This document shows, one piece after another, positions 42,776 through 51,451 of a stretch of 64,000 nucleotides of DNA (the stretch's first letter is position 1; each line of letters begins with the position of its first letter). The translations under genes were made by a program, and so were the position numbers. The stretch is from NCBI GenBank assembly GCA_002729695.1, contig PBYQ01000035.1:1-64000 (forward strand). Direction: 5' to 3'. The stretch comes from Citromicrobium sp. Its GTDB lineage: Bacteria; Pseudomonadota; Alphaproteobacteria; Sphingomonadales; Sphingomonadaceae. The notes under the pieces were generated by a model that ran no database searches, was not told the origin of the DNA, and worked only from the letters and a program-made list of their open reading frames with translations.

Positions 42776-43933
42776 ATGGCTTCCTTCATCACGCTCGGCA
42801 AAGCCGACACGCGGCAAGGCCCGCGACCCTTCGCAATCAGTCTCAACGACCGCCTGAACCACCAGTATGTGATCGGCCAGACCGGCACGGGCAAATCGAC
42901 CCTGTTGGCGAACATGGCGCTTCAGGACGCGAATGCAGGCCACGGATTTTGCCTGATCGACCCGCACGGAGACCTTGCCGAGGAGCTTGCTTCGATCATC
43001 AAAGCTCCGTTGATCCACTGGCGTGTCGGCGATCCCGACTGCACGGTTGGTTACAATCCGATTTCCCGCGTGCCTCAATCCGTTCGTCCGCTAGTGGCAT
43101 CCGGCTTCGTCGAAACGCTTAAGAAGCAATGGGGGGACAGCTGGGGGCCGCGCATGGAGCATCTGCTCCGACAAGCGACGTTGGCGCTGCTCGACCAACC
43201 CTCTGCCAGCATGGCGGACATTGTCCGGCTCTATGTCGACAAGAGCTTTCGGACAGGAGTGGTGTCGCGCCTGGTCGATCCGCAACTGCGCGCATTCTGG
43301 ACGCAAGAATTTCCGCGCATGAACTACCTGACGGCCGCCGACGGTGTGGCTCCGATCGCCAACAAGGTCGGGGCCTTCCTCGCCAATTCTGCGGTGCGAG
43401 CCTCTCTTTGCGAGCCCGCTCATCCCATCCGATTCCGCAAGGCAATGGACGAGGGCCAGATCATCCTTGTGAGCCTGGCCAAGGGTCGGGTCGGCGCGGA
43501 CATCGCGAATGTTATTGGCGGCTTGGTGATGACCAATATCCTCAATGCCGCAATGACCCGGCATGAGATACCGAGCGCGCTCCGTCGCCCCTTCTTCCTA
43601 TATGCCGACGAGTTTCATGCCTTCACCACGGCCAGCATCGCCGACCTGCTATCGGAGGCGCGGAAATATGGCCTTGGGCTAATCGCCAGCCATCAGCACC
43701 TCTCCCAGGCAGATCGAAGCGTGATCGATGGCGTCATCGGCAATGCCGGCACATTGCTTTCCCTTCGCATTGGCGCGCAGGACGCGCCTCTAATTGCCCG
43801 CCAGTTCGGCGACATCGATGCCCGATACTTCACTCAGCTTTCGAATTATCGCGGCTTCGCGCAGCTAATGATCGATGGATGCAAGCGGCCCTCATTTTCA
43901 TTTCAAACCCTGCCACCTGCCACAGAACTGTGA
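42776..43933 (+). CDS. Coupling-protein/HerA-like ATPase (TraD-type), short
   Basis: 385 residues. HQYVIGQTGTGKSTLLANMALQ (Walker A near 26-40) is followed by GFCLIDPHGDLAEELASI, and late PFFLYADEFHAFTTASIADLLSEARKYGLGLIASHQHLSQ, matching DUF87/TraM-recognition ATPases such as conjugative coupling proteins. No membrane helices are present, so this is a soluble, short variant. ATG 42776 is chosen because family homology starts there; the frame upstream runs through the hairpin. Second ATPase of this type in the island. Confidence 0.82.
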   Translation: MASFITLGKADTRQGPRPFAISLNDRLNHQYVIGQTGTGKSTLLANMALQDANAGHGFCLIDPHGDLAEELASIIKAPLIHWRVGDPDCTVGYNPISRVPQSVRPLVASGFVETLKKQWGDSWGPRMEHLLRQATLALLDQPSASMADIVRLYVDKSFRTGVVSRLVDPQLRAFWTQEFPRMNYLTAADGVAPIANKVGAFLANSAVRASLCEPAHPIRFRKAMDEGQIILVSLAKGRVGADIANVIGGLVMTNILNAAMTRHEIPSALRRPFFLYADEFHAFTTASIADLLSEARKYGLGLIASHQHLSQADRSVIDGVIGNAGTLLSLRIGAQDAPLIARQFGDIDARYFTQLSNYRGFAQLMIDGCKRPSFSFQTLPPATEL

Positions 43934-43945
43934 GTTGGGCATCGC

Positions 43946-43956
43946 GGGCGGACTAG
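43946..43956 (-). repeat. CTAGTNCGCCC site 4
   Basis: GGGCGGACTAG, the inverse of site 2, 13 bases after the ATPase stop and 34 bases before the small gene at 43990. Confidence 0.45.
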
Positions 43957-43989
43957 GCGTCCTGCTAGAGCGTTCGGTACGCTTAGTCC

Positions 43990-44142
43990 ATGAAAGAACG
44001 TGATTTTCTTGAAGAATACTTTCAATTGTGCAGGCGGATTTATGAGCGTCGCGTGCTTGAAGGCACTTGGCCATGGGATGCTGATTCGACGGATTGGGAG
44101 GATATGGTAGACTCCGACTCCATAGAAAATGACGAGGTATGA
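43990..44142 (+). CDS. 50-residue acidic microprotein coupled to the serine recombinase
   Basis: ATG 43990 to TGA 44142 encodes KERDFLEEYFQLCRRIYERR, then an acidic tail (DADSTDWEDMVDSDSIENDE). The stop overlaps the recombinase ATG (GTATGA), so the two are translationally coupled. Too short for most gene finders. It may be a recombination directionality or helper factor; this is inferred from position only. Confidence 0.6.
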   Translation: MKERDFLEEYFQLCRRIYERRVLEGTWPWDADSTDWEDMVDSDSIENDEV

Positions 44143-45683
44143 AGCAGTGTTTTGCCTACATCCGCGTCTCAACAGCCAAGCAAGGTGAAGGCGTAAGCTT
44201 AGAGGCGCAAAGAGAAGCAATAGATGCCTTTGCGAGTCGCAATCATCTGAGCGTCGTTCGGTGGTTCGAAGAAAGAGAGACAGCGGCCAAGCGTGGCAGG
44301 CCAGTGTTCAACGAGGTGGTACGCCTGCTCAGGCGCAGGAAGGCTGATGGCCTGATCGTCCATAAAATCGATCGGTCTGCCCGCAACTTTGCTGACTGGG
44401 CAAAGATCGGCGATCTCGCTGATGCGGGAGTTTCAATCCACTTTGCTTCAGAAAGCCTCGACTTCACGTCTCGGGGTGGTCGGCTAGCAGCTGACGTGCA
44501 GGCAGTGGTCGCGGCTGACTATATCCGGAACTTGCGAGAAGAGTCGATCAAAGGACTCAACGGACGATTGAAGCAAGGTCTTTATCCCTTTCGAGCGCCG
44601 ATTGGCTATCTGGACAATGGTCGAGGAAAGCCGAAGACCTTGGACCCCGAGCGCGCGCCTCTCGTGAAGCGAGCATTCGAGCTCTATGCGACGAGTAGCC
44701 ACTCGCTGCGATCATTGTTGGCCGAGTTGAACCGCCAAGGGCTAACCGGACGCAATGGCCGTGCATTGACCATGAATGGCCTCATGACGTTGCTCAATAA
44801 TCCGTTCTACACCGGGGTGATCCACATCAAGCGCACGGGGCGCAGCTACAATGGCATTCATGAAAGACTGATCACGCCGGAGCTCTTTGAGCGCGTTCAG
44901 GAGATCAAATCCGGCAAGTCCGGCCCAAAAGTCACGCGCCACAATCACACTTACCAAGGGGTATTCCGTTGCGCGCACTGCGATGGACCCATGGTACCAG
45001 AGTTGCAGAAAGGGCGCGTCTACTATCGATGCAAGACTGTCCCATGTATGACGCGCACGATCCGCGAGGATCAGCTGGAGATTGCCATCGAAACACGCCT
45101 GACAGGTCTCCAACTTGCGCGCCGCGACCTGCTACGTTTTCGTCGCAAAGTCGATGCTTGGCAGAACGAAACGAAGCACGAACCCGACCAGCGCTCTCTC
45201 CAGCTTCGACGGGCGAAACTGGCGGAGCGTATCGATCGGCTGATTGACGCCCACATTGATGGACGGATCGGCTCAGAAGATTTCTCGGCGCGTCGTCGAT
45301 CCCTGGCCATGGAAGAGGAGGCGCTAGATCAAGAAGAACGCGAAATGCGTGATTTGGTTGCGGAAGCGGCGAAACTGCGCACATTGGCCGAACTGGCAAG
45401 CAGCATTGTTTCAAGCCATCGATTGGCGAATGGCCCGGAAAGGCGGCAATTGCTTGAAATTGTTGCGCCGAAATGGCGAGTTGCGGGGAGAAACGTAGAA
45501 TTAGAGCCCTATGATTGGCTGCTAGACCTCAAAGCTGAGGCAGGTGTACCGTCTGGTGACCCAGACAGAAGCATCCGCCGAATTTTGGCGAGTGTACCCG
45601 AAGGGTTGCTGCGAAAAGTGAGACATGAATACACCAATCAAGATCGAGTGCGATCCATGCCCCTTGGCCGTGGACAAGTCTAA
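44139..45683 (+). CDS. Large serine recombinase
   Basis: 514 residues. The resolvase domain FAYIRVSTAKQGEGVSLEAQREAI carries the catalytic Ser11, with Arg motif IVHKIDRSARNFADW (about 68-83). The recombinase domain follows (LNRQGLTGRNGRALTMNGLM; NPFYTGVIHIK), then a zinc ribbon FRCAHCDGPMVPELQKGRVYYRCKTVPC split over residues 277-306, and a coiled coil. This is the layout of large serine integrases. A possible attachment site was not identified. Either an independent element within the island or an inversion/transposition enzyme. Confidence 0.93.
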   Translation: MKQCFAYIRVSTAKQGEGVSLEAQREAIDAFASRNHLSVVRWFEERETAAKRGRPVFNEVVRLLRRRKADGLIVHKIDRSARNFADWAKIGDLADAGVSIHFASESLDFTSRGGRLAADVQAVVAADYIRNLREESIKGLNGRLKQGLYPFRAPIGYLDNGRGKPKTLDPERAPLVKRAFELYATSSHSLRSLLAELNRQGLTGRNGRALTMNGLMTLLNNPFYTGVIHIKRTGRSYNGIHERLITPELFERVQEIKSGKSGPKVTRHNHTYQGVFRCAHCDGPMVPELQKGRVYYRCKTVPCMTRTIREDQLEIAIETRLTGLQLARRDLLRFRRKVDAWQNETKHEPDQRSLQLRRAKLAERIDRLIDAHIDGRIGSEDFSARRRSLAMEEEALDQEEREMRDLVAEAAKLRTLAELASSIVSSHRLANGPERRQLLEIVAPKWRVAGRNVELEPYDWLLDLKAEAGVPSGDPDRSIRRILASVPEGLLRKVRHEYTNQDRVRSMPLGRGQV

Positions 45684-45910
45684 AATGGGGGGGCGAAGAG
45701 ATATGCAGTCGCTTTATGCAGTTCATGTATCAAGCGATTCCATTCTTGCGTAACGGCTAAAGGCGTAATCGATTTCTATTTGTCAGATATAGTATTACCG
45801 AAGGATCGGGGTCTCACAACTCAAGATCCTTCTTTGAGGCAGTGGCGTAACTCATTCAATAAATTGTTTTTATGACATAAAATGGTACACTTAGGTTTCG
45901 AACCTACTGG

Positions 45911-45937
45911 CCTCTAAGCCAACAATTGGCTTAGAGG
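45911..45937 (+). promoter_or_regulatory. Hairpin just upstream of the zinc-ribbon gene
   Basis: CCTCTAAGCCAA and TTGGCTTAGAGG form a perfect 12-base stem with a 3-base loop, immediately before GTGGAG and the ATG at 45955. A weaker hairpin, TAGGTT/AACCTA, sits at 45892-45906. No T-run follows. It may be a 5' regulatory hairpin or operator. The rest of 45684-45954 has no gene. Confidence 0.5.
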
Positions 45938-45954
45938 CAAGTGGAGTTGAGACC

Positions 45955-46095
45955 ATGAATTTTAGCCACTGTGCGCTTTGCCAGAATGAGCGCGTCGTTC
46001 CTTTGGTCGTTGATCGTAAGCAAATTTGGTTGCAGTGCCCTGCTTGCCAAAATGCGCCCAAACAACTAACCCACAGAATCTTGAGCCGCCATTAG
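45955..46095 (+). CDS. 46-residue zinc-ribbon microprotein
   Basis: HCALCQNERVV and LQCPACQNAPKQ give two CxxC pairs (Cys6/Cys9 and Cys28/Cys31) in 46 residues, a minimal zinc ribbon. GTGGAG lies about eight bases before the ATG and a terminator overlaps the stop, so it is a self-contained transcript. Small zinc ribbons bind nucleic acid or proteins; function unknown. Too short for common gene callers. Confidence 0.65.
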   Translation: MNFSHCALCQNERVVPLVVDRKQIWLQCPACQNAPKQLTHRILSRH

Positions 46096-46103
46096 GGCGG
46101 CTC
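46083..46103 (+). terminator. Terminator overlapping the end of the zinc-ribbon gene
   Basis: GAGCCGCC and GGCGGCTC form a perfect 8-base stem; the loop ATTAG contains the stop codon. ATCTTATAT follows. Confidence 0.75.
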
Positions 46104-46178
46104 ATCTTATATAAGCAGCCTGAATAATTTAAGCGCGACTCGCGATTGCGTCGAATTCAGAGGGGGAACGACTGGGTC

Positions 46179-46796
46179 ATGGAAGAAACCAAATTTCTTA
46201 TCGTCATTGGCCTCGACATTGAAGGATACACGAATAAGCCTATTATTCAACAGTTGAAAGTCCAGAAAAAACTAGAAGACTGGGTCTTGAAGGCTAGCGA
46301 AGAAGCAAAGTTGTCAGATAGCGGAGTGGCTCCGAAATGGATCGATACGGGAGATGGTGGATTCTTGATCTATGAAACCGACTATCTGAAAAGTTTAACT
46401 TTCTTCGAGATATTCTATCGCGAACTCGATCGCCATAATGACGACGTCAAGGACGAAGCTAAAATACTCGTCAGGGCAGCAGTTCACTGTGATGACGCGC
46501 TTCACTGGCAAGGGAAGTTGGGCGTACGCTATGCGGGCAACGCAATCAACGTATGCGCTCGCATACTAAATGGAATGCTTCGCTCCTATTCGAACCAAGT
46601 TGTGTGTTCCGGGATCTACATGGAGAAGATCATGCAAGGTGGAGTTGCCGTTAAAGGAAGGCGAATGCAAGACTACGTCGACAAGCATGGCGTGGGGCAC
46701 GCTGTTTGGAACATGCAGAAGGTGCCAGGGTTCGGCGTTGAACTAGAAACAGACCACCTTCATGAAGACCCACATGAGTGGCGCTTCGAGAGTTAG
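46179..46796 (+). CDS. Class III nucleotidyl-cyclase-like protein (Pycsar-type candidate)
   Basis: 205 residues, one domain. IVIGLDIEGYTN gives the first metal-binding Asp13 (cyclase FxDxxGxT-like), WIDTGDGGFLIY the second with Asp59 after the expected beta hairpin, then RAAVHCDDALHW and YAGNAINVCARIL, equivalent to the GxxVNxAAR helix. A stand-alone soluble cyclase of this size, on an island, resembles PycC cyclases that make cCMP or cUMP in antiphage defence; base preference cannot be read. GAGGGGGAA lies about 10 bases before ATG 46179. No effector follows on the same strand; it converges on a three-gene operon with a four-base overlap. Confidence 0.75.
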   Translation: MEETKFLIVIGLDIEGYTNKPIIQQLKVQKKLEDWVLKASEEAKLSDSGVAPKWIDTGDGGFLIYETDYLKSLTFFEIFYRELDRHNDDVKDEAKILVRAAVHCDDALHWQGKLGVRYAGNAINVCARILNGMLRSYSNQVVCSGIYMEKIMQGGVAVKGRRMQDYVDKHGVGHAVWNMQKVPGFGVELETDHLHEDPHEWRFES

Positions 46797-47497
46797 GCGT
46801 TTTCTTGGAATGCGTTAATTGACCGCGCGAACCCTAGGCACTGCCCCAATTCTCCCAGTCTGTCGGTATAAAATTGAATGCCGCCGTTACTGTACAGTCT
46901 AGCTGACTCGACACCTCGTCCTGGAAGCATCAAGCCGATGTTGCGTGCCAAGTAATCGTAAGTGACATGATCCGAGAAGAAGCTCGATCCGAGGATGTCC
47001 GAACCGCTTAATGTCATGCCCTCGACTTTGTTGCCAAAACTAGTAATATCGATTGAAATGTTCGTAACATAGAACGACTTTTTAAGTCCGCGCGACTTAC
47101 TATCGAGTATATGCTTGGCAATCTTATCAACGTCGATAGAATTTCGAATCAGGTTCCTTGGAAGCCGTAGATTAATCTTTTGAATGACGGCATTCGTAAT
47201 CGGGTAGCGTTCTGATCCTATAACGATGTTTGATGTCTGTCGGTTCACGAAGACGTAAAAGGGATAGGGATAAGGTCCTCCTATCATGTCCGGGTCCTCA
47301 CTCTTGAGAGGGACCTTCGAAATAAATCTGAAACTTCTCCAACTCACTCCCCTCGGAGCCAGTTTGCCCTTGTACGGCGCGAATGCGTCATCGGAATGAA
47401 AAAGTCTGAGAAGAACATCTTCCGTTCGCTCTGCGCTCTCTTTCTCTGAGATATCTTTGAAAGGGCTGCTGTGAAGGTATCCATAGAAGGTGGCCAT
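46793..47497 (-). CDS. Unknown protein, third gene of the HExxH operon
   Basis: 234 residues, mixed alpha/beta, no signal peptide or membrane helix. LHSSPFKDISEKESAERTED at the N-terminus, YPYPFYVFVNRQTSNIVIGS and KSRGLKKSFYVTNISIDITS in the middle. No family is recognised. Starts two bases after the HExxH gene stops; its end overlaps the convergent cyclase gene by four bases. AT content is visibly higher than in the chromosomal flanks. Confidence 0.65.
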   Translation of the reverse strand: MATFYGYLHSSPFKDISEKESAERTEDVLLRLFHSDDAFAPYKGKLAPRGVSWRSFRFISKVPLKSEDPDMIGGPYPYPFYVFVNRQTSNIVIGSERYPITNAVIQKINLRLPRNLIRNSIDVDKIAKHILDSKSRGLKKSFYVTNISIDITSFGNKVEGMTLSGSDILGSSFFSDHVTYDYLARNIGLMLPGRGVESARLYSNGGIQFYTDRLGELGQCLGFARSINAFQENA

Positions 47498-47499
47498 GA

Positions 47500-49584
47500 C
47501 TATGCTGCCTCCACGGACCGTTGCTCAACGAACCCATAGGCAAGCAAAGTCAAGAGCCAGGCCGATCTCCCACTGTCGGGAATCTTCCCGTCGCCGAAGT
47601 TCCTTGCGACCTTAAGCGGGTTTGAAAACTGCGGGAATTCGAGCCCGGAATCATCGGCCAACACAAGGGCCTTTGCGCTCGAGGTTTCTCGAGACTCTCG
47701 GTTCGCTAGCTCCGCAAGTCGTTTCGACCGGAACACCAGGAAGAAAAGCGCAAGCAAGGGCCAATTTCGCCGAAGGCGTACACCGATACCCTCTTTGTTT
47801 GCCCTGATGTAAGCTTCCAATTTCTCTCTATAGAGTGACTGGTGCCAAAAGTGCTCCTTCGCCGAGCACTGCTCGAAATCTTCGATCGTAAGCTCGATCC
47901 AGTTTTTTGCCCCAAAGTGCCTAGAAGCCAGCGCAACGGCAGTGCGCTCAATGTACTCTTCGAACTTCGTCGCAATTGAGGGTTGTACCGCCCAGCTCTG
48001 CCAGATGGAGGAAGTGTAAGCCTCTGAATCCTGACTATAAAAATGATAGAAATCGAAGATATGCACCAGACGCTCTTCGATGTTATGTTCGTTCTGGGTG
48101 ATGCCATTCGAGATGAATTCTGTCGGGTCACGCACCGCTGATTCGAATCGATCTGGCCCCAACCGCATCGCCTCGCGCAAGGTGATTGCATTGATCAAAA
48201 GGGTGCGTGCGGCATCAGCAACGGTGTCAACGGTTTTGCGACATAGCTCTTTAACCGTGTCGTCGGGGTTGCGCGCTGCGACGGGCATTGTTTCGATCAG
48301 AAGCCTTTGAATTTTTGGGGTGATTATCCTGTGCGATAGCTCGTGGCTGATCGTGGCCAAGTTCCACTGCTTGCTATTGCAACCCGAAATGCAAGGAAGC
48401 GGAGCGCTGTTGGTAAACACACCGAAACGGAAACCATCTCTGGCACTGAAATAGGTGATTGGGCTTGGTGTGAGGTGCTGCTCGGCGTCAGCTGTTGGCC
48501 TCGCACTTGAAAGCGATATACCTTCAAAGAGAGCCGTCTCCGTGCCGCTAGGTTGAAGTTCATTGTTGTCGGGGGTGACAGCGTCAATATTACCGGCGAG
48601 CCTTTGCTCAAACGCGAAATTGTAGTTTGCGTCGTTTACCGACGAGATGATGAAATGGGCTAGGTTGCGAAGCGCCAAGCTAGCTGTGGCCGTTCCTAGC
48701 AGGGAGTGTGGCAGGAATTGACACTCAGTTTGCAGTAACGGTGGCGAGCCAGACAGCGCCTGCGACGTCTGCCTGGTTAACCCTGCATTCGTGGCAAGGA
48801 TTTGGTCGCGAAATGTAAGGGCAGCAATGTTTGCCCGCTCACGCTCATTTTCGGTCGGAGCCGTTCCATATGCCTCTTGAAAGGAAGCTATGCTATCTGG
48901 GGTAGGCAAGTAGTCGGATATTCTCGCGACATCGGCGATGAGCGGCTTGAGTTTACCATTGGCTCTAAACCGGCAAATCTCGCGCAAAGCGTGAAATTCT
49001 TGAAATGCTTGTTTTACGATGGAGTCTATAGAGGTCTTTAGCAGCTTCGGATGTTCGAAGACCAGAGGCTGATAGGGGCTAGCACCAGGGCCAGTCTGAT
49101 CTTCTGTAGGGTCAATATAGTCGATTTTGTCGCATCGAATATCGGCGATATCTGATTCATCGAGGACGTGCCAAATTTCTGCGCGACAATCGTTCCGGTG
49201 GCAAAAATCTATAAGAAGTGAGACCTCGTCGTCGCTCTCCAGAAAGAAAACAAAATTATAGTACCCGAGTGTTAGCCAACCGTCTCCAAGCTTCAATTTG
49301 GAGAACAGCTCGGTTTGCAACTCGTTATACATTTGAGCTGGCGATGCCGGCCCTATGAAACACAGCTTGGTTTCTTCCGTGAGGGGGCGACTCGCTAAGT
49401 CAACGTTCCTCTTGGACTGGTCTGCATCAAGCTCAAAACTGATTGGCCACGAGGGTGATATTCTGGTGGTCCCACCCCAACGCACGCTGCTCAGCTTGCT
49501 TTCTGGGCTAAAGGACAAATGATATTGTCCTTCAGCCTGTTCGAATGTCACAACAAGAAAGTATTGATCACTTAAGACTCTCAT
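47500..49584 (-). CDS. Large protein with HExxH zinc-metallopeptidase motif
   Basis: 694 residues. WNLATISHELSHRIITPKIQ carries HExxH (His414-His418), with acidic candidates downstream (NEHNIEERLVHIFDFYHF near 500) for a third ligand, so a gluzincin-like protease site is plausible. The N-terminal 200 residues are beta rich and contain DNA/ligand-neutral sequence I do not recognise; the C-terminal part has a hydrophobic helix (NWPLLALFFLVF near 625). No secretion signal. It is 9 bases after the small first gene and 2 before the last, so all three are one operon. Confidence 0.68.
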   Translation of the reverse strand: MRVLSDQYFLVVTFEQAEGQYHLSFSPESKLSSVRWGGTTRISPSWPISFELDADQSKRNVDLASRPLTEETKLCFIGPASPAQMYNELQTELFSKLKLGDGWLTLGYYNFVFFLESDDEVSLLIDFCHRNDCRAEIWHVLDESDIADIRCDKIDYIDPTEDQTGPGASPYQPLVFEHPKLLKTSIDSIVKQAFQEFHALREICRFRANGKLKPLIADVARISDYLPTPDSIASFQEAYGTAPTENERERANIAALTFRDQILATNAGLTRQTSQALSGSPPLLQTECQFLPHSLLGTATASLALRNLAHFIISSVNDANYNFAFEQRLAGNIDAVTPDNNELQPSGTETALFEGISLSSARPTADAEQHLTPSPITYFSARDGFRFGVFTNSAPLPCISGCNSKQWNLATISHELSHRIITPKIQRLLIETMPVAARNPDDTVKELCRKTVDTVADAARTLLINAITLREAMRLGPDRFESAVRDPTEFISNGITQNEHNIEERLVHIFDFYHFYSQDSEAYTSSIWQSWAVQPSIATKFEEYIERTAVALASRHFGAKNWIELTIEDFEQCSAKEHFWHQSLYREKLEAYIRANKEGIGVRLRRNWPLLALFFLVFRSKRLAELANRESRETSSAKALVLADDSGLEFPQFSNPLKVARNFGDGKIPDSGRSAWLLTLLAYGFVEQRSVEAA

Positions 49585-49593
49585 CGAGCCCTG

Positions 49594-49857
49594 CTAAGGC
49601 TTTGTCTTTGCGGCCTCAAGTGGAGATGTGCGAAGCTCGTCAACCATCTCATCGGCGAAAGCGACGTAAAGCGCGGGGGGCTCATCTTGCACGATCGGCA
49701 GTATTTCGCCATCAAATGCGCGCACATTCAGGTCAAACGCACCGGGTTGCGTTCGATCAGGCTTTCGCAATGCAGCCATAATCCCAATGTCCCGGTTTTG
49801 GATCAAAGTTTTCCACCCTTCTTGTGCAAACTTACTCTGGAAACCGTCGTCAAACAT
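49594..49857 (-). CDS. Small hypothetical protein, first gene of the HExxH operon
   Basis: 87 residues: KFAQEGWKTLIQNRDIGIMAAL, then GAFDLNVRAFDGEILPIVQD and an acidic end. Ends 9 bases before the HExxH gene. No family is recognised; it could be a regulatory or inhibitor subunit. The region 49858-50127 upstream shows no gene. Confidence 0.5.
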   Translation of the reverse strand: MFDDGFQSKFAQEGWKTLIQNRDIGIMAALRKPDRTQPGAFDLNVRAFDGEILPIVQDEPPALYVAFADEMVDELRTSPLEAAKTKP

Positions 49858-50127
49858 AGCAAAAGGCGCGTTTACTTCAAGTTAACGCGCAGGGCCCTTT
49901 CCACCGGGTATCCACTAGATTTTAGGCGCCCTACTTGATTTTTTTTGCGAGTCAAGGGTCGTCAGCGCTGAAGCCGGTTTTGAGGGCCCTAGCCTGCTGA
50001 GTCGCTAAGTCAGATTTGCTCAGTTTTTACGATACCGACCCTCTTTCATAACTCTAAGGCATGACGACTGCTCACGATATCAAGATTATCGCTCTGAACT
50101 GCTAGAGTCTGACTTGGCGCGATCCGT

Positions 50128-51362
50128 CTATCGGAAATCTGCTCCGAGAAACCTTGTCCAACAAACCATAAGCTCGGTGCGTTTCTTGATGCGATCAGAG
50201 CGCTGATAGGCTCCAACGACACCTGCATCCACATGGTGCCCTAGCGCCGCCTCTTTCACCTCAAAGGCCGCATCGGTGCTCTCCTCAGCCCATGTCCGAA
50301 ACGTGGTTCGAAAGCCGTGAGGGCGAGCTTCGTACCCTTCGCGCTTCATGAATGCGGACATGGCCATATCGGAAATTGGCTTGCCGCGCAGCGCTGGGAA
50401 CAGAAATTCATTTGGCGACCGTTCTCTTGCGACGTCGACAATCGCCAGAGCTTCCGCAGTGAGCGGAACGCGATGCTCGCGCCCCGTTTTTTTGTGCGCT
50501 CAGGAGTGAGCGTCCAAACGCCATCTTCGATTTCATCAAAAGTAGCGAGGCGCACTTCGCTCGTCCTCGCGGCTGTAAGGATGAGAAAGCGCAAGGCCAA
50601 GGCCGCTGTGTGCTCTTGATCGCAAAGCCAACTATAGAACTTCGGCGCGTCTGCATACGGCATGGCGGGGATGTGCTCAGTCTTGTGCCGCTGCTTACCC
50701 ATTAGCGCCCTTGCTTTTGCTGGCGCCTGTAGATCGACATCAAGACCCAGCGCCGCCGCGTATTTCAGCGTTTGACCAATGTGTCCGAGAGACTTCCGTG
50801 CGGTCTCCGCCTTCGAATGCCAGATCGGCTCAAGCGTGGCCTTGATCTGATGCTGGTCGATCTCCTCAATCGGCAAGCCACCAATCCGAGGGAGCACATG
50901 ACCTTCGAGAAGCCCGAGCCAACGCTTGCGGGCATTCTCGTTTTTCAGCTCAGCCTTTTTTGCCTCGAAGCAGCGGCGCGCCGCTTCCTCTAGGGTGACG
51001 GCCTTGGGAGCTAACGTGCGTTTCGATCGCTCTGAAATAGGATCGAGGCCGTCGCGCAATGTCTTTCTGGCTTCAGCGGCTCGCTCCCTGGCTTCTGCAA
51101 TCGAGACATCGGGCCAGCGGCCCAATCCCATCTCACGGCGCTTGCGGCTTATCACCAGGCGCAGTGTCCACTTCCCCGCATCCTTCGAGCGCTTGGTGAG
51201 CCACAATCCCTGGCCATCAGCATATTTGCCTGGACCGGCACTCTTGGCCTTCATTTGCGTGAGTGCGTTGTAGAGCAAGGCCCGTCCTTCGGCAGTTCCA
51301 GACCAAGCGAATATGGCCCACCTAACAGACCACCTTTTCGCATGTGAAATTGTGAGAATCAA
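50128..51362 (-). pseudogene. int: P4-type tyrosine integrase, interrupted by a frameshift
   Basis: Residues PGKYADGQGLWL, KWTLRLVISRKRREMGLGRW and WPDVSIAEARERAAEARKTL form the DUF4102/arm-binding part; the core starts with KRWLGLLEGHVLPRIGGLPI and the catalytic region ILTAARTSEVRLATFDEI holds the first Arg. The frame then breaks in a run of seven T on the plus strand (50487-50493): adding one base gives TGREHRVPLTAEAL, continuing into HGFRTTFRTWAEES and EAALGH, with the remaining His/Arg/His, ending at 50128; the Tyr is in GAYQRSD. The true start is likely near 51254-51290; 51362 is the open-frame start. Could be a real inactivation or a homopolymer sequencing error. Confidence 0.9.
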
Positions 51363-51451
51363 TGTTCAGTCATGTGGGGGCCAATTCGGGGGCAACTCGC
51401 AGAAAACCTGAGAAAATATCGCGAATTCTCAGTCGGTTCCGGACAGCGTGT

